Positions 1 to 6,315 of a DNA stretch of 9,600 nucleotides are shown piece after piece (the stretch's first letter is position 1; every line of letters starts with the position of its first letter). Position numbers and translations under genes: made by a program. The stretch is from contig JAKJFO010000158.1 of assembly GCA_022704885.1 (NCBI GenBank), positions 1 to 9,600 of the forward strand, in the 5' to 3' direction. Origin of the DNA: Candidatus Rifleibacteriota bacterium. GTDB lineage: Bacteria > Riflebacteria > Ozemobacteria > Ozemobacterales > Ozemobacteraceae. Under the pieces are notes generated by a model. The model saw only the letters and a list, made by a program, of their open reading frames with translations, was not told where the DNA came from and did not search any database.

Positions 1-631
1 CGGGAAGATCGGCAAGGGTAAGTCGGCGAATCGGGCGTTCTCTGGTAGACATCTTGAGCTTAAAAGAAGGCAGTCGTGGCTGAAAAACACCCTTCTCAAC
101 TGTAATCAGACAGGGATAGCTGATTCGCACGACTTCAATGGTGTCGGGCATGTCCATTTCGACGGTTATGCCTTTTTCGTCAGAATCGACGATACGGCGC
201 ACCCAGGCGACATGAGGAATATCAAGGAACTCGGCAATTTCCGGGCCAACCTGGGCAGTATCACCATCTGTCGTCTGCTGCCCGCAGATAATCACATCTG
301 GTATGCCAAGAGAGAGAATTCCCTGTGACAGCGCATAGGCCGTCGCCAACACATCGGCGCCGGCAAAATTGCGATCACTCAACAGCACTCCTTCGTCAAC
401 GCCGAGCATATAACTCTCGCGAATGGCGGCCTCGGTCTGTTGTGGGCCCATGCTTATCGCACAAACATTCGCCTGATGCTTTTCCTTAAGCTTTACTGCG
501 GTTTCGATGGCATAGAGATCGAACGGGTTGACCTTGCTGTCGATTCCGCTGCGTTTGAGCGTCATGGTTTCGGGATCGATATCGACCTTTGTAGTATCGG
601 GAACCTGTTTGATGCAGACATATATTTTCAT
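1..631 (-). CDS. etfB: Electron transfer flavoprotein beta subunit, C-terminus cut by window edge
   Basis: EtfB pairs with EtfA to form the FAD/AMP-binding (or FAD/FAD, bifurcating) flavoprotein that moves electrons between acyl-CoA dehydrogenases or NADH and quinone/ferredoxin partners in the cytoplasm. The 210 residues visible show the family N-terminus MKIYVCIKQVPDTTKV, VNPFDLYAIE (34-43), DRNFAGADVLATAYAL (86-101), CGQQTTDGDTAQVGPEIAEFL (116-136), and a match to the EtfB signature around MPDTIEVVRISYPCLITVEKG (161-181). Family members are about 250-265 residues, so roughly 40-55 C-terminal residues lie beyond the left edge; no stop is visible. The DGDTAQVGP and FAGAD segments resemble EtfB of anaerobes (inference). 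The ATG at 629-631 gives the canonical N-terminus, although its Shine-Dalgarno is weak. etfA and an acyl-CoA dehydrogenase would be expected further left. The identity is very secure; whether the protein bifurcates cannot be judged. Confidence 0.95.
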   Translation of the reverse strand, partial: MKIYVCIKQVPDTTKVDIDPETMTLKRSGIDSKVNPFDLYAIETAVKLKEKHQANVCAISMGPQQTEAAIRESYMLGVDEGVLLSDRNFAGADVLATAYALSQGILSLGIPDVIICGQQTTDGDTAQVGPEIAEFLDIPHVAWVRRIVDSDEKGITVEMDMPDTIEVVRISYPCLITVEKGVFQPRLPSFKLKMSTRERPIRRLTLADLP

Positions 632-827
632 GCCGGTATTTTACACCAGACTCTTCACAAAAAACTACAGGTTAAAAGCAAAAGACGGGGGGTGTTAAAA
701 AATTTGCAGAGGCTTGATAAAAATTCATCGGTTTTTTGCAAATGCACAAAACTGATGACCAAAATTTGCACAACACATATCTGCCAAAGGGCATTATCAA
801 GACGTCACCGGCCAAGGGCAAGCCTCA

Positions 828-843
828 TGGCACGCTTTTTGCT
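828..843 (+). promoter_or_regulatory. Sigma-54 (-24/-12) promoter for the exported protein at 974
   Basis: TGGCACG-CTTT-TTGCT matches the sigma-54 consensus TGGCACG-N4-TTGCW at every defined position. The invariant GG (829-830) and GC (841-842) are separated by the required 10 bases. Transcription would start near 853-855, giving a leader of about 120 bases before the ATG at 974. Sigma-54 promoters need a AAA+ enhancer-binding activator, so this gene is probably switched by a specific signal (established for the family). No activator gene is in the window. Confidence 0.82.
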
Positions 844-912
844 TAAACGATCGTGCTGTTTACTGACACGAAGTATGAGGAACAGAGTATGACGAGGTAT
901 CAGAACAGCCAG

Positions 913-930
913 GCGGGTCGGCAACCCCGC
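913..930 (+). other. GC-rich hairpin in the 5' leader of the exported-protein gene
   Basis: GCGGGT (913-918) pairs with ACCCCGC (924-930) with one bulged C and a five-base loop. It lies about 25 bases upstream of the Shine-Dalgarno and 43 bases upstream of the ATG at 974. No T-tract follows, so it is not an intrinsic terminator. It could influence mRNA stability or translation. I do not recognise a known riboswitch class. Confidence 0.4.
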
Positions 931-973
931 TCAGAAGATGCCAAAATCACTATTAAGGGAGTTTGAGACAACT

Positions 974-1525
974 ATGAAACGCAAATACTCAAAAGTTCTT
1001 TCAGTTATTCTTCTCTGTTCCTTCGTTTTTTCGTGTTTTACCCAGGTTTATGCCGGTGAAGGCAGCTGCAACGCTATAAATCGCGCTTATACCGATCTCA
1101 ATACTGCTTACAATATAGTTAACAGCGGCAGCTTTTATACTGAAATGCAGAATGCCCGACCTTTCCTCAGCCATGCTGAGAAACTGCTGAAAAGAAACGC
1201 CTGCTCCAGCTTCAATGTTCGTAAGATAACACGCGTAATCGACAAGGCCAAAAGTGAAATCCTCTGGAACAATAGAAATGAAGCCCTTGGCCACATCGGC
1301 TGCGCCATGCGCATGGTTGAAGGCATGGGCAACTCAAGCAATCAGGGCACTCAGAACTATAACAGTGGTCATAGCAACGGTTCGGCTGTCGGCGCCATCA
1401 TCGCAGCTCCGATAGCCATCGGTCTCGGAGCCCTCTTCGCAGGCCTCTTCAGCGGCAACTGGGGATATATCCGCACCCGCGTTTCGCCGCCACGCCTGCC
1501 GACCTCTGTAATACCGGTCAGATAA
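974..1525 (+). CDS. Small exported protein of unknown function with a hydrophobic C-terminal segment
   Basis: I do not recognise this 183-residue protein. Residues 1-27 form a signal peptide (KRK, then a hydrophobic core, with likely cleavage after VYA before GEG). Cys21 sits in VFSC, a poor lipobox, so lipidation is possible but less likely. The mature part (28-117) looks alpha-helical and has three cysteines (32, 77, 110), with paired motifs such as AYTDLNTAYNIVNSG and RNEALGHIGCAMRMVEG that suggest a helical repeat. A Gly/Ser/Asn linker (118-138) leads to a hydrophobic Ala/Gly-rich stretch (139-160), probably a membrane helix, and a basic, Pro-containing tail. The frame is open from an ATG at 938, but the ATG at 974 places the signal peptide at the N-terminus and has AAGGGAG 12 bases upstream. 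It is a single gene behind a sigma-54 promoter with a terminator after it. A periplasmic or envelope role is inference. Confidence 0.75.
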   Translation: MKRKYSKVLSVILLCSFVFSCFTQVYAGEGSCNAINRAYTDLNTAYNIVNSGSFYTEMQNARPFLSHAEKLLKRNACSSFNVRKITRVIDKAKSEILWNNRNEALGHIGCAMRMVEGMGNSSNQGTQNYNSGHSNGSAVGAIIAAPIAIGLGALFAGLFSGNWGYIRTRVSPPRLPTSVIPVR

Positions 1526-1601
1526 TATCAATGTCATTCTAACTGTTGAGATTACCCTCTCTACAGATCAGTAACTGAAACCATCCCGAGAATTACCCGA
1601 C

Positions 1602-1636
1602 AACCTGCCGGTCCATGTGCCGGCAGGTTTGTTTTT
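1602..1636 (+). terminator. Intrinsic terminator of the exported-protein gene
   Basis: AACCTGCCGG (1602-1611) pairs perfectly with CCGGCAGGTT (1620-1629) across an 8-base loop, followed by TGTTTTT. It lies 76 bases after the stop codon at 1523-1525, closing this single-gene transcription unit. Confidence 0.93.
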
Positions 1637-1754
1637 GCAGCAAAACACGCAAAAAGACAACTTTGGTTGTATATGCGGCATGACTGACACATTGATTGGC
1701 GTCGGTAAAAAATAAAACTCTGCAACCATCATGCTTTTGCCAAATAGACTAAAC

Positions 1755-1770
1755 TGGCATGCGTATTGCT
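1755..1770 (+). promoter_or_regulatory. Second sigma-54 promoter, upstream of the MBL-fold hydrolase
   Basis: TGGCATG-CGTA-TTGCT matches the sigma-54 consensus at all defined positions except the sixth (T for C), with the GG (1756-1757) and GC (1768-1769) dinucleotides exactly 10 bases apart. Transcription would begin around 1780. The next gene on this strand is the hydrolase at 1995, so the leader would be about 215 bases. A 7-bp inverted repeat, TTTTTGC/GCAAAAA (1632-1638/1649-1655), lies about 125-150 bases upstream of the start, a plausible activator position. Confidence 0.7.
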
Positions 1771-1780
1771 GTTATATTTA

Positions 1781-1994
1781 TGGCAAAAGGTGGTGATAAA
1801 GCCGCCTGCAATGCGACGATATCGTACTCGTCCTGGTCATACACGGCCTCTGCCCACGCCAGACCGGCATCCCGGCAGCCTGGGCTCATGGCACGCAGTC
1901 GACCGGTCAGACCTATGATGTCGGCTCCTTAACTGCGCGTCGAACCGGTTGCATACGGTTCGGCAGATGAGTCAACTCACGAAAGGAGTCCATC
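1781..1994 (+). other. Long structured 5' leader of the MBL-fold hydrolase
   Basis: No convincing gene lies here. Visible structure includes GGTGG/CCGCC (about 1789-1807), the 10-bp palindrome ACGATATCGT (1816-1825), and the perfect hairpin CGAACCG/CGGTTCG (1941-1947/1956-1962) with an 8-base loop, about 20 bases before the Shine-Dalgarno. A 50-codon frame from the ATG at 1780 to 1932 lacks a ribosome site and reads like random sequence. The leader may be regulatory, but I cannot assign it to a known riboswitch. Confidence 0.35.
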
Positions 1995-2822
1995 ATGTAC
2001 AAGATTCAATTCATCGGTGTCGGCAGTGCCTTCACCACGCGGGACTACTACCAGTCGAATGCCCTGGTCATTGCCGGTTCGGGGAAAAAGCTGTTGATCG
2101 ACTGTGGCAGCCATGCCCAGTTCGCGCTTGAAGAGCTTGGCATCAACAATTCCAACATCGGCAGAGAGATCGACGGCGTCTATATCTCGCACCTGCATGC
2201 CGACCACATTGGCTCGATGGAGTGGCTGGCGCTGGTGACCTACTTCAATCCCGGATTCAAGCGCCCGAAGCTGTTCGGAATTCAATCACTGATGTCAGAC
2301 CTGTGGAATAAAAGCCTGCGCGGCGGCCTCGAAACCCTTGAGGGCAAGATCGCCAATCTGACCGACTACTTCGAGTGCCACCCGGTGCGTATCAACAACT
2401 CGTTCGTCTGGGAAAATATCCGCTTCACACCAGTGCAGACCGTTCACGTCGTCAGCGGCATGCAGATTCAGCACAGCTATGGCCTGATCATTCAGGAAAT
2501 CGGCAGCGACTACAAGGTCTTTTTGACCACCGACACGCAGTTCGCCCCGTATCAGATGCGCAAATTCTACGAACAATGCGACCTCATTCTGCACGACTGC
2601 GAAACAGCTCCGTTCAAATCAGGAGTTCATGCGCATTACGATGATCTGAACACTTTACCCGAGCATATCAAGGCAAAAATGTGGCTCTATCACTACCAGC
2701 CTAACCCACAGCAGAACAGTGCCACCGACGGGTTCCTCGGCTTTATTGTCAAGGCTCAGATTCTGGTCATTGAAGACAAACACTCTGGCGAAACGCCGCA
2801 ACAAGAATCAGCCGGGCAGTAA
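1995..2822 (+). CDS. Metallo-beta-lactamase-fold hydrolase, RNase Z / Apyc1-like
   Basis: This is a 275-residue cytoplasmic metallohydrolase with no signal peptide. The full two-metal ligand set of the RNase Z-type branch is visible: HLHADH (66-71), His151 (TVHVV), Asp180 (TTDTQ) and His233 (LYHYQP). The N-terminus IQFIGVGSAFTTRDYYQSN and LLIDCG (33-38) form the first beta-sandwich half. The protein lacks the flexible arm expected of a typical tRNase Z. From memory the layout resembles the MBL proteins grouped with Apyc1, a cyclic-nucleotide phosphodiesterase that blocks Pycsar immunity; standalone bacterial relatives are common and mostly uncharacterised. The substrate could be a phosphodiester such as a cyclic nucleotide (inference). 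AAGGAG lies 6 bases before the ATG. The gene is monocistronic between a sigma-54 promoter and a strong terminator. The fold is very sure, the substrate is not. Confidence 0.88.
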   Translation: MYKIQFIGVGSAFTTRDYYQSNALVIAGSGKKLLIDCGSHAQFALEELGINNSNIGREIDGVYISHLHADHIGSMEWLALVTYFNPGFKRPKLFGIQSLMSDLWNKSLRGGLETLEGKIANLTDYFECHPVRINNSFVWENIRFTPVQTVHVVSGMQIQHSYGLIIQEIGSDYKVFLTTDTQFAPYQMRKFYEQCDLILHDCETAPFKSGVHAHYDDLNTLPEHIKAKMWLYHYQPNPQQNSATDGFLGFIVKAQILVIEDKHSGETPQQESAGQ

Positions 2823-2898
2823 TCAGTTCTTTTTCAAAGTTTGAGAAACCTGCCTGTCTTCTAGTAATGCTACTGGCAGCTATCTTGCCAGCAACTAT

Positions 2899-2936
2899 GG
2901 CAGGGGAGCGCAAAACTCCCCTGCCCTTTTATTTTG
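2899..2936 (+). terminator. Intrinsic terminator of the MBL-fold hydrolase
   Basis: GGCAGGGGAG (2899-2908) pairs perfectly with CTCCCCTGCC (2916-2925) across a 7-base loop, followed by CTTTTATTTTG. It lies 76 bases after the stop and isolates the hydrolase from the malic enzyme gene. The remainder of 2823-3003 shows nothing more certain than a weak hairpin (CTGGC/GCCAG, 2873-2877/2887-2891). Confidence 0.93.
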
Positions 2937-3003
2937 TCGAATATTGGATTATCATCTCTTTGCAAGGTTTTTAAAACGCTATGATCCTGCAGCGAGGAGA
3001 TAA

Positions 3004-4662
3004 ATGACAAGCGCGAACCACAGAATTAATCTGCTCAAAAATTCCCTGTTGAACAAAGGAACGGCGTTTACGCATGCCGAGAGAGAGAAGCATGGCCTGC
3101 GCGGGCTGCTGCCGCCGCGAGTAGAAATCATCTCTGAACAAGCGACCAGAGCGTACAGTCAGTACAGAGCAATCACTGGTGATCTTGAGAAAAATCTTTT
3201 TCTCAACCAGCTTTTTTCGGTTAACGTCACACTGTTCTATTATCTGGTAAGCAACCATCTTGAAGAGATGCTGCCGATAGTCTACACGCCCACCATCGGT
3301 GATGCGGTCAAACGGTTCAGCCGCAATTTCATGCAGCAGAACGGCCTTGTCATCTCTTTGGCCGACCGCGACCACATCGACGAGATACTGGCGACAACAG
3401 ACCCCGAACAGCTCGACATCGCTGTTGTGACTGACGGCGAAGGCATCCTGGGAATCGGCGACTGGGGCATCGGCGGGCTGAACATTGCCATCGGCAAGCT
3501 CATGGTTTATACGCTGTGCGGCGGCATCAACCCGCGACGCACTTTGCCGGTACAACTCGATGTCGGCACCAATAACGAAGAACTGCTGGCCGACCCGCTT
3601 TATCTGGGTCTGCGCCAACCGCGCGCGCGCGGGCAGGAATACTTCAACTTCATCGATGAATTTGTTGCAGCTTTCAAGAAGCGCTTTCCCCGCTCTTTTC
3701 TACACTGGGAAGACTTCGGCAGAGATACTGCCCGTCTCGTGCTCGATCGCTATCGCGAGACGCATCAATCTTTCAATGACGACATTCAGGGAACCGGCGC
3801 GGTTGCTCTTGCTGCGGTGCTGGCCGGAATCACGCGCTCTGGCTTGCCGGCTGAGCATCACAGATTCTGCATTTTTGGAGCAGGAACCGCCGGCTGTGGC
3901 ATAGCCGACCAGATAAGCCTGGCATTGGCACAATCAGAAAGCGTTGATCTTGCCAAGGTTCGCCAACGTTTTTACATGATCGATCGTGACGGCCTGTTAA
4001 CCGAAAATTCGCGCGATCTGATGCAGTTTCAGAAGCCTTATGCAGTTGCAGCTGAAAAATTGCATGGCTGGAACAACAGTAAGCCTGACAGCATAACTCT
4101 GGCCGATGTCGTTAATAACGCCCGGCCAACTGTGCTTATCGGCTGTTCTGCGCAAACCGGGGCCTTTACTGATGATATTCTTGCGGAAATGGCAAAAAAC
4201 TGCCAGCACCCTATAGTCATGCCTCTTTCAAACCCAACCTCAAAGGCAGAAGCCACGCCCGAGCGCATAATGAAAGCAACCGAAGGCAGGGCACTTATTG
4301 CCACCGGCAGCCCCTTTGCTCCGGTAAGCTGGCAGAGTAAACAGCTCAGAGTTTCACAGTGTAACAATGCTCTGGTTTTTCCAGGAATCGGGTTGGGAAT
4401 GTTGATTTCTCAGGCCAGTCAACTGACAGACTCCATGTTGCTTGCTGCCAGCGCAGCGGTTTCTCGTTTCACATCAGCGGTCGGTGAAAGCAGCAGCCTT
4501 CTGCCAGACTTTTCCAGCATACTTGCAATCAGCAAAGCTGTAGCCATTGCAGTTGCCGAAGAAGCCGCAATGGCTGGCAAAGCCGTCAGAAAAACAACCG
4601 ATCAGCTTGAAGCCTCTTATAAAAACCACGCATGGACGCCTGCCTATCAACAGACCGCATAA
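3004..4662 (+). CDS. maeA: NAD-dependent malic enzyme (oxaloacetate-decarboxylating)
   Basis: Malic enzyme oxidatively decarboxylates L-malate to pyruvate and CO2 with reduction of NAD(P), linking the TCA cycle to pyruvate. At 552 residues it is the long form (E. coli MaeA/eukaryotic type, about 565) rather than the short form of about 400 residues. N-terminal domain motifs are LFYYLVSNHLEEMLPIVYTP (78-96) with the catalytic Tyr94, VVTDGEGILGIGDWG (141-155), and the catalytic Lys165 in GKLMVYT. The metal ligands sit in WEDF (Glu236, Asp237) and FNDDIQGTG (Asp260). The Rossmann motif is FGAGTAGCGI (291-300) and LSNPTSKAEATPE is present in the C-terminal half. NAD preference is inferred from family resemblance. 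GAGGAG ends 4 bases before the ATG. The gene is monocistronic by appearance: a terminator precedes it, and the next gene starts 107 bases on with its own ribosome site. I see no clear terminator after it. Confidence 0.95.
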   Translation: MTSANHRINLLKNSLLNKGTAFTHAEREKHGLRGLLPPRVEIISEQATRAYSQYRAITGDLEKNLFLNQLFSVNVTLFYYLVSNHLEEMLPIVYTPTIGDAVKRFSRNFMQQNGLVISLADRDHIDEILATTDPEQLDIAVVTDGEGILGIGDWGIGGLNIAIGKLMVYTLCGGINPRRTLPVQLDVGTNNEELLADPLYLGLRQPRARGQEYFNFIDEFVAAFKKRFPRSFLHWEDFGRDTARLVLDRYRETHQSFNDDIQGTGAVALAAVLAGITRSGLPAEHHRFCIFGAGTAGCGIADQISLALAQSESVDLAKVRQRFYMIDRDGLLTENSRDLMQFQKPYAVAAEKLHGWNNSKPDSITLADVVNNARPTVLIGCSAQTGAFTDDILAEMAKNCQHPIVMPLSNPTSKAEATPERIMKATEGRALIATGSPFAPVSWQSKQLRVSQCNNALVFPGIGLGMLISQASQLTDSMLLAASAAVSRFTSAVGESSSLLPDFSSILAISKAVAIAVAEEAAMAGKAVRKTTDQLEASYKNHAWTPAYQQTA

Positions 4663-4713
4663 ATTCCTCTGGCAATAGAAATCTTAAAGTATTACTTTTT
4701 TTTGTTATTTTGT

Positions 4714-4742
4714 TTTTAACCTTTGCGTATTAGTTGTAGAAT
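4714..4742 (+). promoter_or_regulatory. Possible sigma-70-type promoter before the glucosaminidase lipoprotein
   Basis: TTTTAA (4714-4719), a 17-base spacer and TAGAAT (4737-4742) would start transcription near 4749, about 20 bases before the ATG at 4770. The -35 is weak and the region is very T-rich, so chance matches are likely. Read-through from the malic enzyme gene is the alternative. Confidence 0.35.
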
Positions 4743-4769
4743 TCATTCATTGATTTCAGGAGAATTATT

Positions 4770-5624
4770 ATGAAAAAGTGCAAAATGTTATCACTGGTTC
4801 TGATGATGTGCGCGTCGTTTTTCATGACCGGCTGCGACGCACAGCAGATACTGAATGTAATCGAAAATGTTGCCAAAGGCGTTCAGCAGGCTATGCCTGC
4901 AATACGTGATGCGGTAAACACTTTTCAAAACGCGTTCAACAATAATAATACTGCAGCCAATGACAACCAGAATGCAACAAACAACAACGCTGCCGAAACC
5001 AATGCCACCAACCAGGCCAATGTTAACGTAACCAACCCGGACCAGGAAGACATCGCGGGACAGAACACCACCAACACCAATACCGCCAACACCAACAACA
5101 CTCAGACAAACAATACGACCAATACCAATGCAAGTCAGGCAGAAGCGGCCCTTGCCGACTACAAAGGTGGGAAGCTGGCTCCCAGCGAATTTGCCAAGCT
5201 GTTTGGTCCGGTTGCGCGTGAAGCCAGCAAGAAAAGCGGAGTTCCGGCCTCGATCATCATGGCTCAGGCTGCTCTCGAAACCGGCTGGGGCGGTTCTGCC
5301 ATTGGCGATGCCAAAAACCTGTTCGGCATCAAAGGAACCGGCCCAGCCGGCTCGATTACAATGCCAACCAAAGAATTCATAAATGGGCGCATGGTAACTG
5401 TTCAGGGTAAGTTCCGCAAATACAACTCATGGCAGGAATCGATCGAAGATCACAGCAAACTGCTGACCAGCGCCAGCCGCTATGCAAAGTGCATGGCCGT
5501 TCGTAACGACCCCGACCAGTTTGCCCGCGAATTGCAGAAGGCAGGCTACGCAACCGACCCGCAGTATGCCAACAAGCTTATCAGCATTATGAAGTCGAAC
5601 AATTTTTACCAGTATAACAACTGA
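4770..5624 (+). CDS. Lipoprotein glucosaminidase (GH73-type) with Asn-rich tether
   Basis: This 284-residue protein is a membrane-anchored peptidoglycan hydrolase, predicted to cut N-acetylglucosaminyl bonds. Residues 1-21 are a lipoprotein signal; the lipobox MTGC places the lipidated Cys at 22, with Asp at +2, which in enterobacteria retains lipoproteins in the inner membrane. An amphipathic stretch (23-54) and a low-complexity Asn/Thr/Ala tether (55-121) follow. The glucosaminidase domain (about 136-282) has the catalytic Glu170 in AQAALETGWG, then NLFGIKG (183-189), RKYNSW (216-221) and YATDPQYANKLI (260-271), as in FlgJ C-terminal domains and autolysins. There is no FlgJ rod-scaffold domain, so a flagellar role is not supported. 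AGGAG lies 7 bases before the ATG. The next gene follows after 21 bases and is probably co-transcribed. Family assignment is strong; the biological role (wall remodelling or division) is inference. Confidence 0.9.
   Translation: MKKCKMLSLVLMMCASFFMTGCDAQQILNVIENVAKGVQQAMPAIRDAVNTFQNAFNNNNTAANDNQNATNNNAAETNATNQANVNVTNPDQEDIAGQNTTNTNTANTNNTQTNNTTNTNASQAEAALADYKGGKLAPSEFAKLFGPVAREASKKSGVPASIIMAQAALETGWGGSAIGDAKNLFGIKGTGPAGSITMPTKEFINGRMVTVQGKFRKYNSWQESIEDHSKLLTSASRYAKCMAVRNDPDQFARELQKAGYATDPQYANKLISIMKSNNFYQYNN
4932..5132 (+). repeat. Low-complexity AAC/ACC-rich tract coding the Asn/Thr tether
   Basis: Codons for residues 55-121 of the lipoprotein are dominated by Asn (AAC/AAT), Thr (ACC) and Ala. 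The section from about 5070 to 5129 is an irregular ACC-AAY repeat encoding mostly alternating Thr and Asn. Such tracts can change length by slippage; the third-base variation here argues against very recent expansion. Confidence 0.7.
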
Positions 5625-5645
5625 TCTATTTTGAGGAGAATCATT

Positions 5646-6263
5646 ATGAAAAAAGTCATTTACACAATCTTCGCCATGGTATTGATGCCTCTCAGCCTGT
5701 TTGCCGGCCTGGCTGTTCCCGGAGAAGCCAACCCGGTTCTCGCAACCGAAAAATTCGAACTCGATGGTCAGCAGATGACAGTCGAAAAGCGCATCGACAA
5801 CATGAACCTCACCCTGCGTGTTCTCGACACAGATGGCAAGCAGATATTCACTTCAGAAACTCTCGGCAGCGAAGAAAAGCTTTTCGTCATCGACCGCGAA
5901 GCGGTCAGTCTTAAAGTGCGCGACCTGAACGGCGACAAGGTTCCTGAACTGATAGCGGCCGCTTTTTATGGCCCGAACGCCAGCGGCCTCTATATTTTTA
6001 CTTACGATGCCGGGGCAAAGACCTTTAAGCCGATGCAGTTCGTACACACAGCGGCCGATCTAACCCGCGACTGCCTGGTTTCAGACATGCGTCAGGAAAA
6101 CGGCGAAGATCTGATGTTTCTTTCTGATGACGTGGTCCGCGCTCTCGGCATGATTTATTCTGCCGAACCCGATGTCGAACCGGTTGCCGGTTTTTACTTC
6201 TACAAGCTTGCCGACGGCGCTTTCAAATTCATCGAAAGCAAGCCGGTTCCGGTAGACGAATAA
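5646..6263 (+). CDS. Exported protein with one FG-GAP/VCBS-like calcium loop
   Basis: I recognise no named family for this 205-residue protein. Residues 1-20 are a Sec signal peptide (MKK, hydrophobic core, likely cleavage after LFA). The mature protein looks beta-rich. It carries VRDLNGDKVPELI (91-103), a D-x-N-x-D-x-x-x-E calcium-binding loop of the FG-GAP/VCBS type, followed by a beta strand ending in GLYIFTYD (114-121). A related turn, DTDGKQIF (61-68), is the same kind of strand-loop unit. The single loop is too little for a full propeller, so it may be a small beta-domain or part of a complex. A TTG at 5631 could extend the frame, but the ATG at 5646 has AGGAG 7 bases upstream and begins the signal peptide. 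It lies 21 bases after the lipoprotein gene and ends at a terminator, so the two form an operon. It probably works in the periplasm or on the envelope (inference). Confidence 0.8.
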   Translation: MKKVIYTIFAMVLMPLSLFAGLAVPGEANPVLATEKFELDGQQMTVEKRIDNMNLTLRVLDTDGKQIFTSETLGSEEKLFVIDREAVSLKVRDLNGDKVPELIAAAFYGPNASGLYIFTYDAGAKTFKPMQFVHTAADLTRDCLVSDMRQENGEDLMFLSDDVVRALGMIYSAEPDVEPVAGFYFYKLADGAFKFIESKPVPVDE

Positions 6264-6283
6264 GCACTTTTTCAACAAGCGCA

Positions 6284-6315
6284 GCCCTGCAGCAATGCAG
6301 GGCCTTTTCATTTTT
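6284..6315 (+). terminator. Intrinsic terminator of the lipoprotein/VCBS-like operon
   Basis: GCCCTGCA (6284-6291) pairs perfectly with TGCAGGGC (6296-6303) around a GCAA tetraloop (a stable GNRA loop), followed by CTTTTCATTTTT. It begins 21 bases after the stop codon. The end of its T-tract abuts the -35 of the next promoter. Confidence 0.94.

Larger units (their letters stand above)
632..973. other. Divergent intergenic region between etfB and the exported-protein gene
   Basis: This 342-base stretch holds no convincing gene. An open frame through 440-892 is the antisense of etfB running on into the spacer. It contains the sigma-54 promoter at 828-843 and a leader hairpin at 913-930. About 60-130 bases upstream of the promoter, TTTGCA occurs three times (near 700, 735 and 765), one copy being part of TTTTTTGCAAATGCACAAAA (732-751). 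That is a typical position for an activator site. I see no clear sigma-70 promoter for etfB. Confidence 0.5.

Noticed and set aside
440..892. Forward open frame of 150 codons overlapping the etfB start
   Set aside because: It is antisense to a secure etfB and then runs through spacer DNA and the sigma-54 promoter; it has no ribosome site or protein-like motifs.
800..935. Possible c-di-GMP-I (GEMM) riboswitch: AGGGCAA, ACGC and a GC-rich 3' hairpin in suggestive order
   Set aside because: The conserved GCAAACC/GAAA tetraloop-receptor elements are missing and the segment overlaps the sigma-54 promoter, which explains the conserved-looking bases better.
1780..1830. Possible GEMM-like aptamer beginning GGCAAAAGGTGG
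   Set aside because: The ACGCAAAGCC segment and the second stem cannot be aligned; only the first few bases resemble the class.
1889..1904. TGGCACG at 1889 as another -24 element
   Set aside because: No TTGC at the required distance (CGACC instead).
1780..1932. 50-codon open frame in the hydrolase leader
   Set aside because: It has no Shine-Dalgarno and a composition unlike a real protein, and its ATG coincides with the predicted transcription start.
2874..2889. Sigma-54-like sequence TGGCAGC-TATC-TTGCC with correct GG/GC spacing
   Set aside because: Transcription would start at the base of a strong terminator (2899-2925) and stop at once; the bases also form a small hairpin, and the -24 element is poorer than the other two sites.
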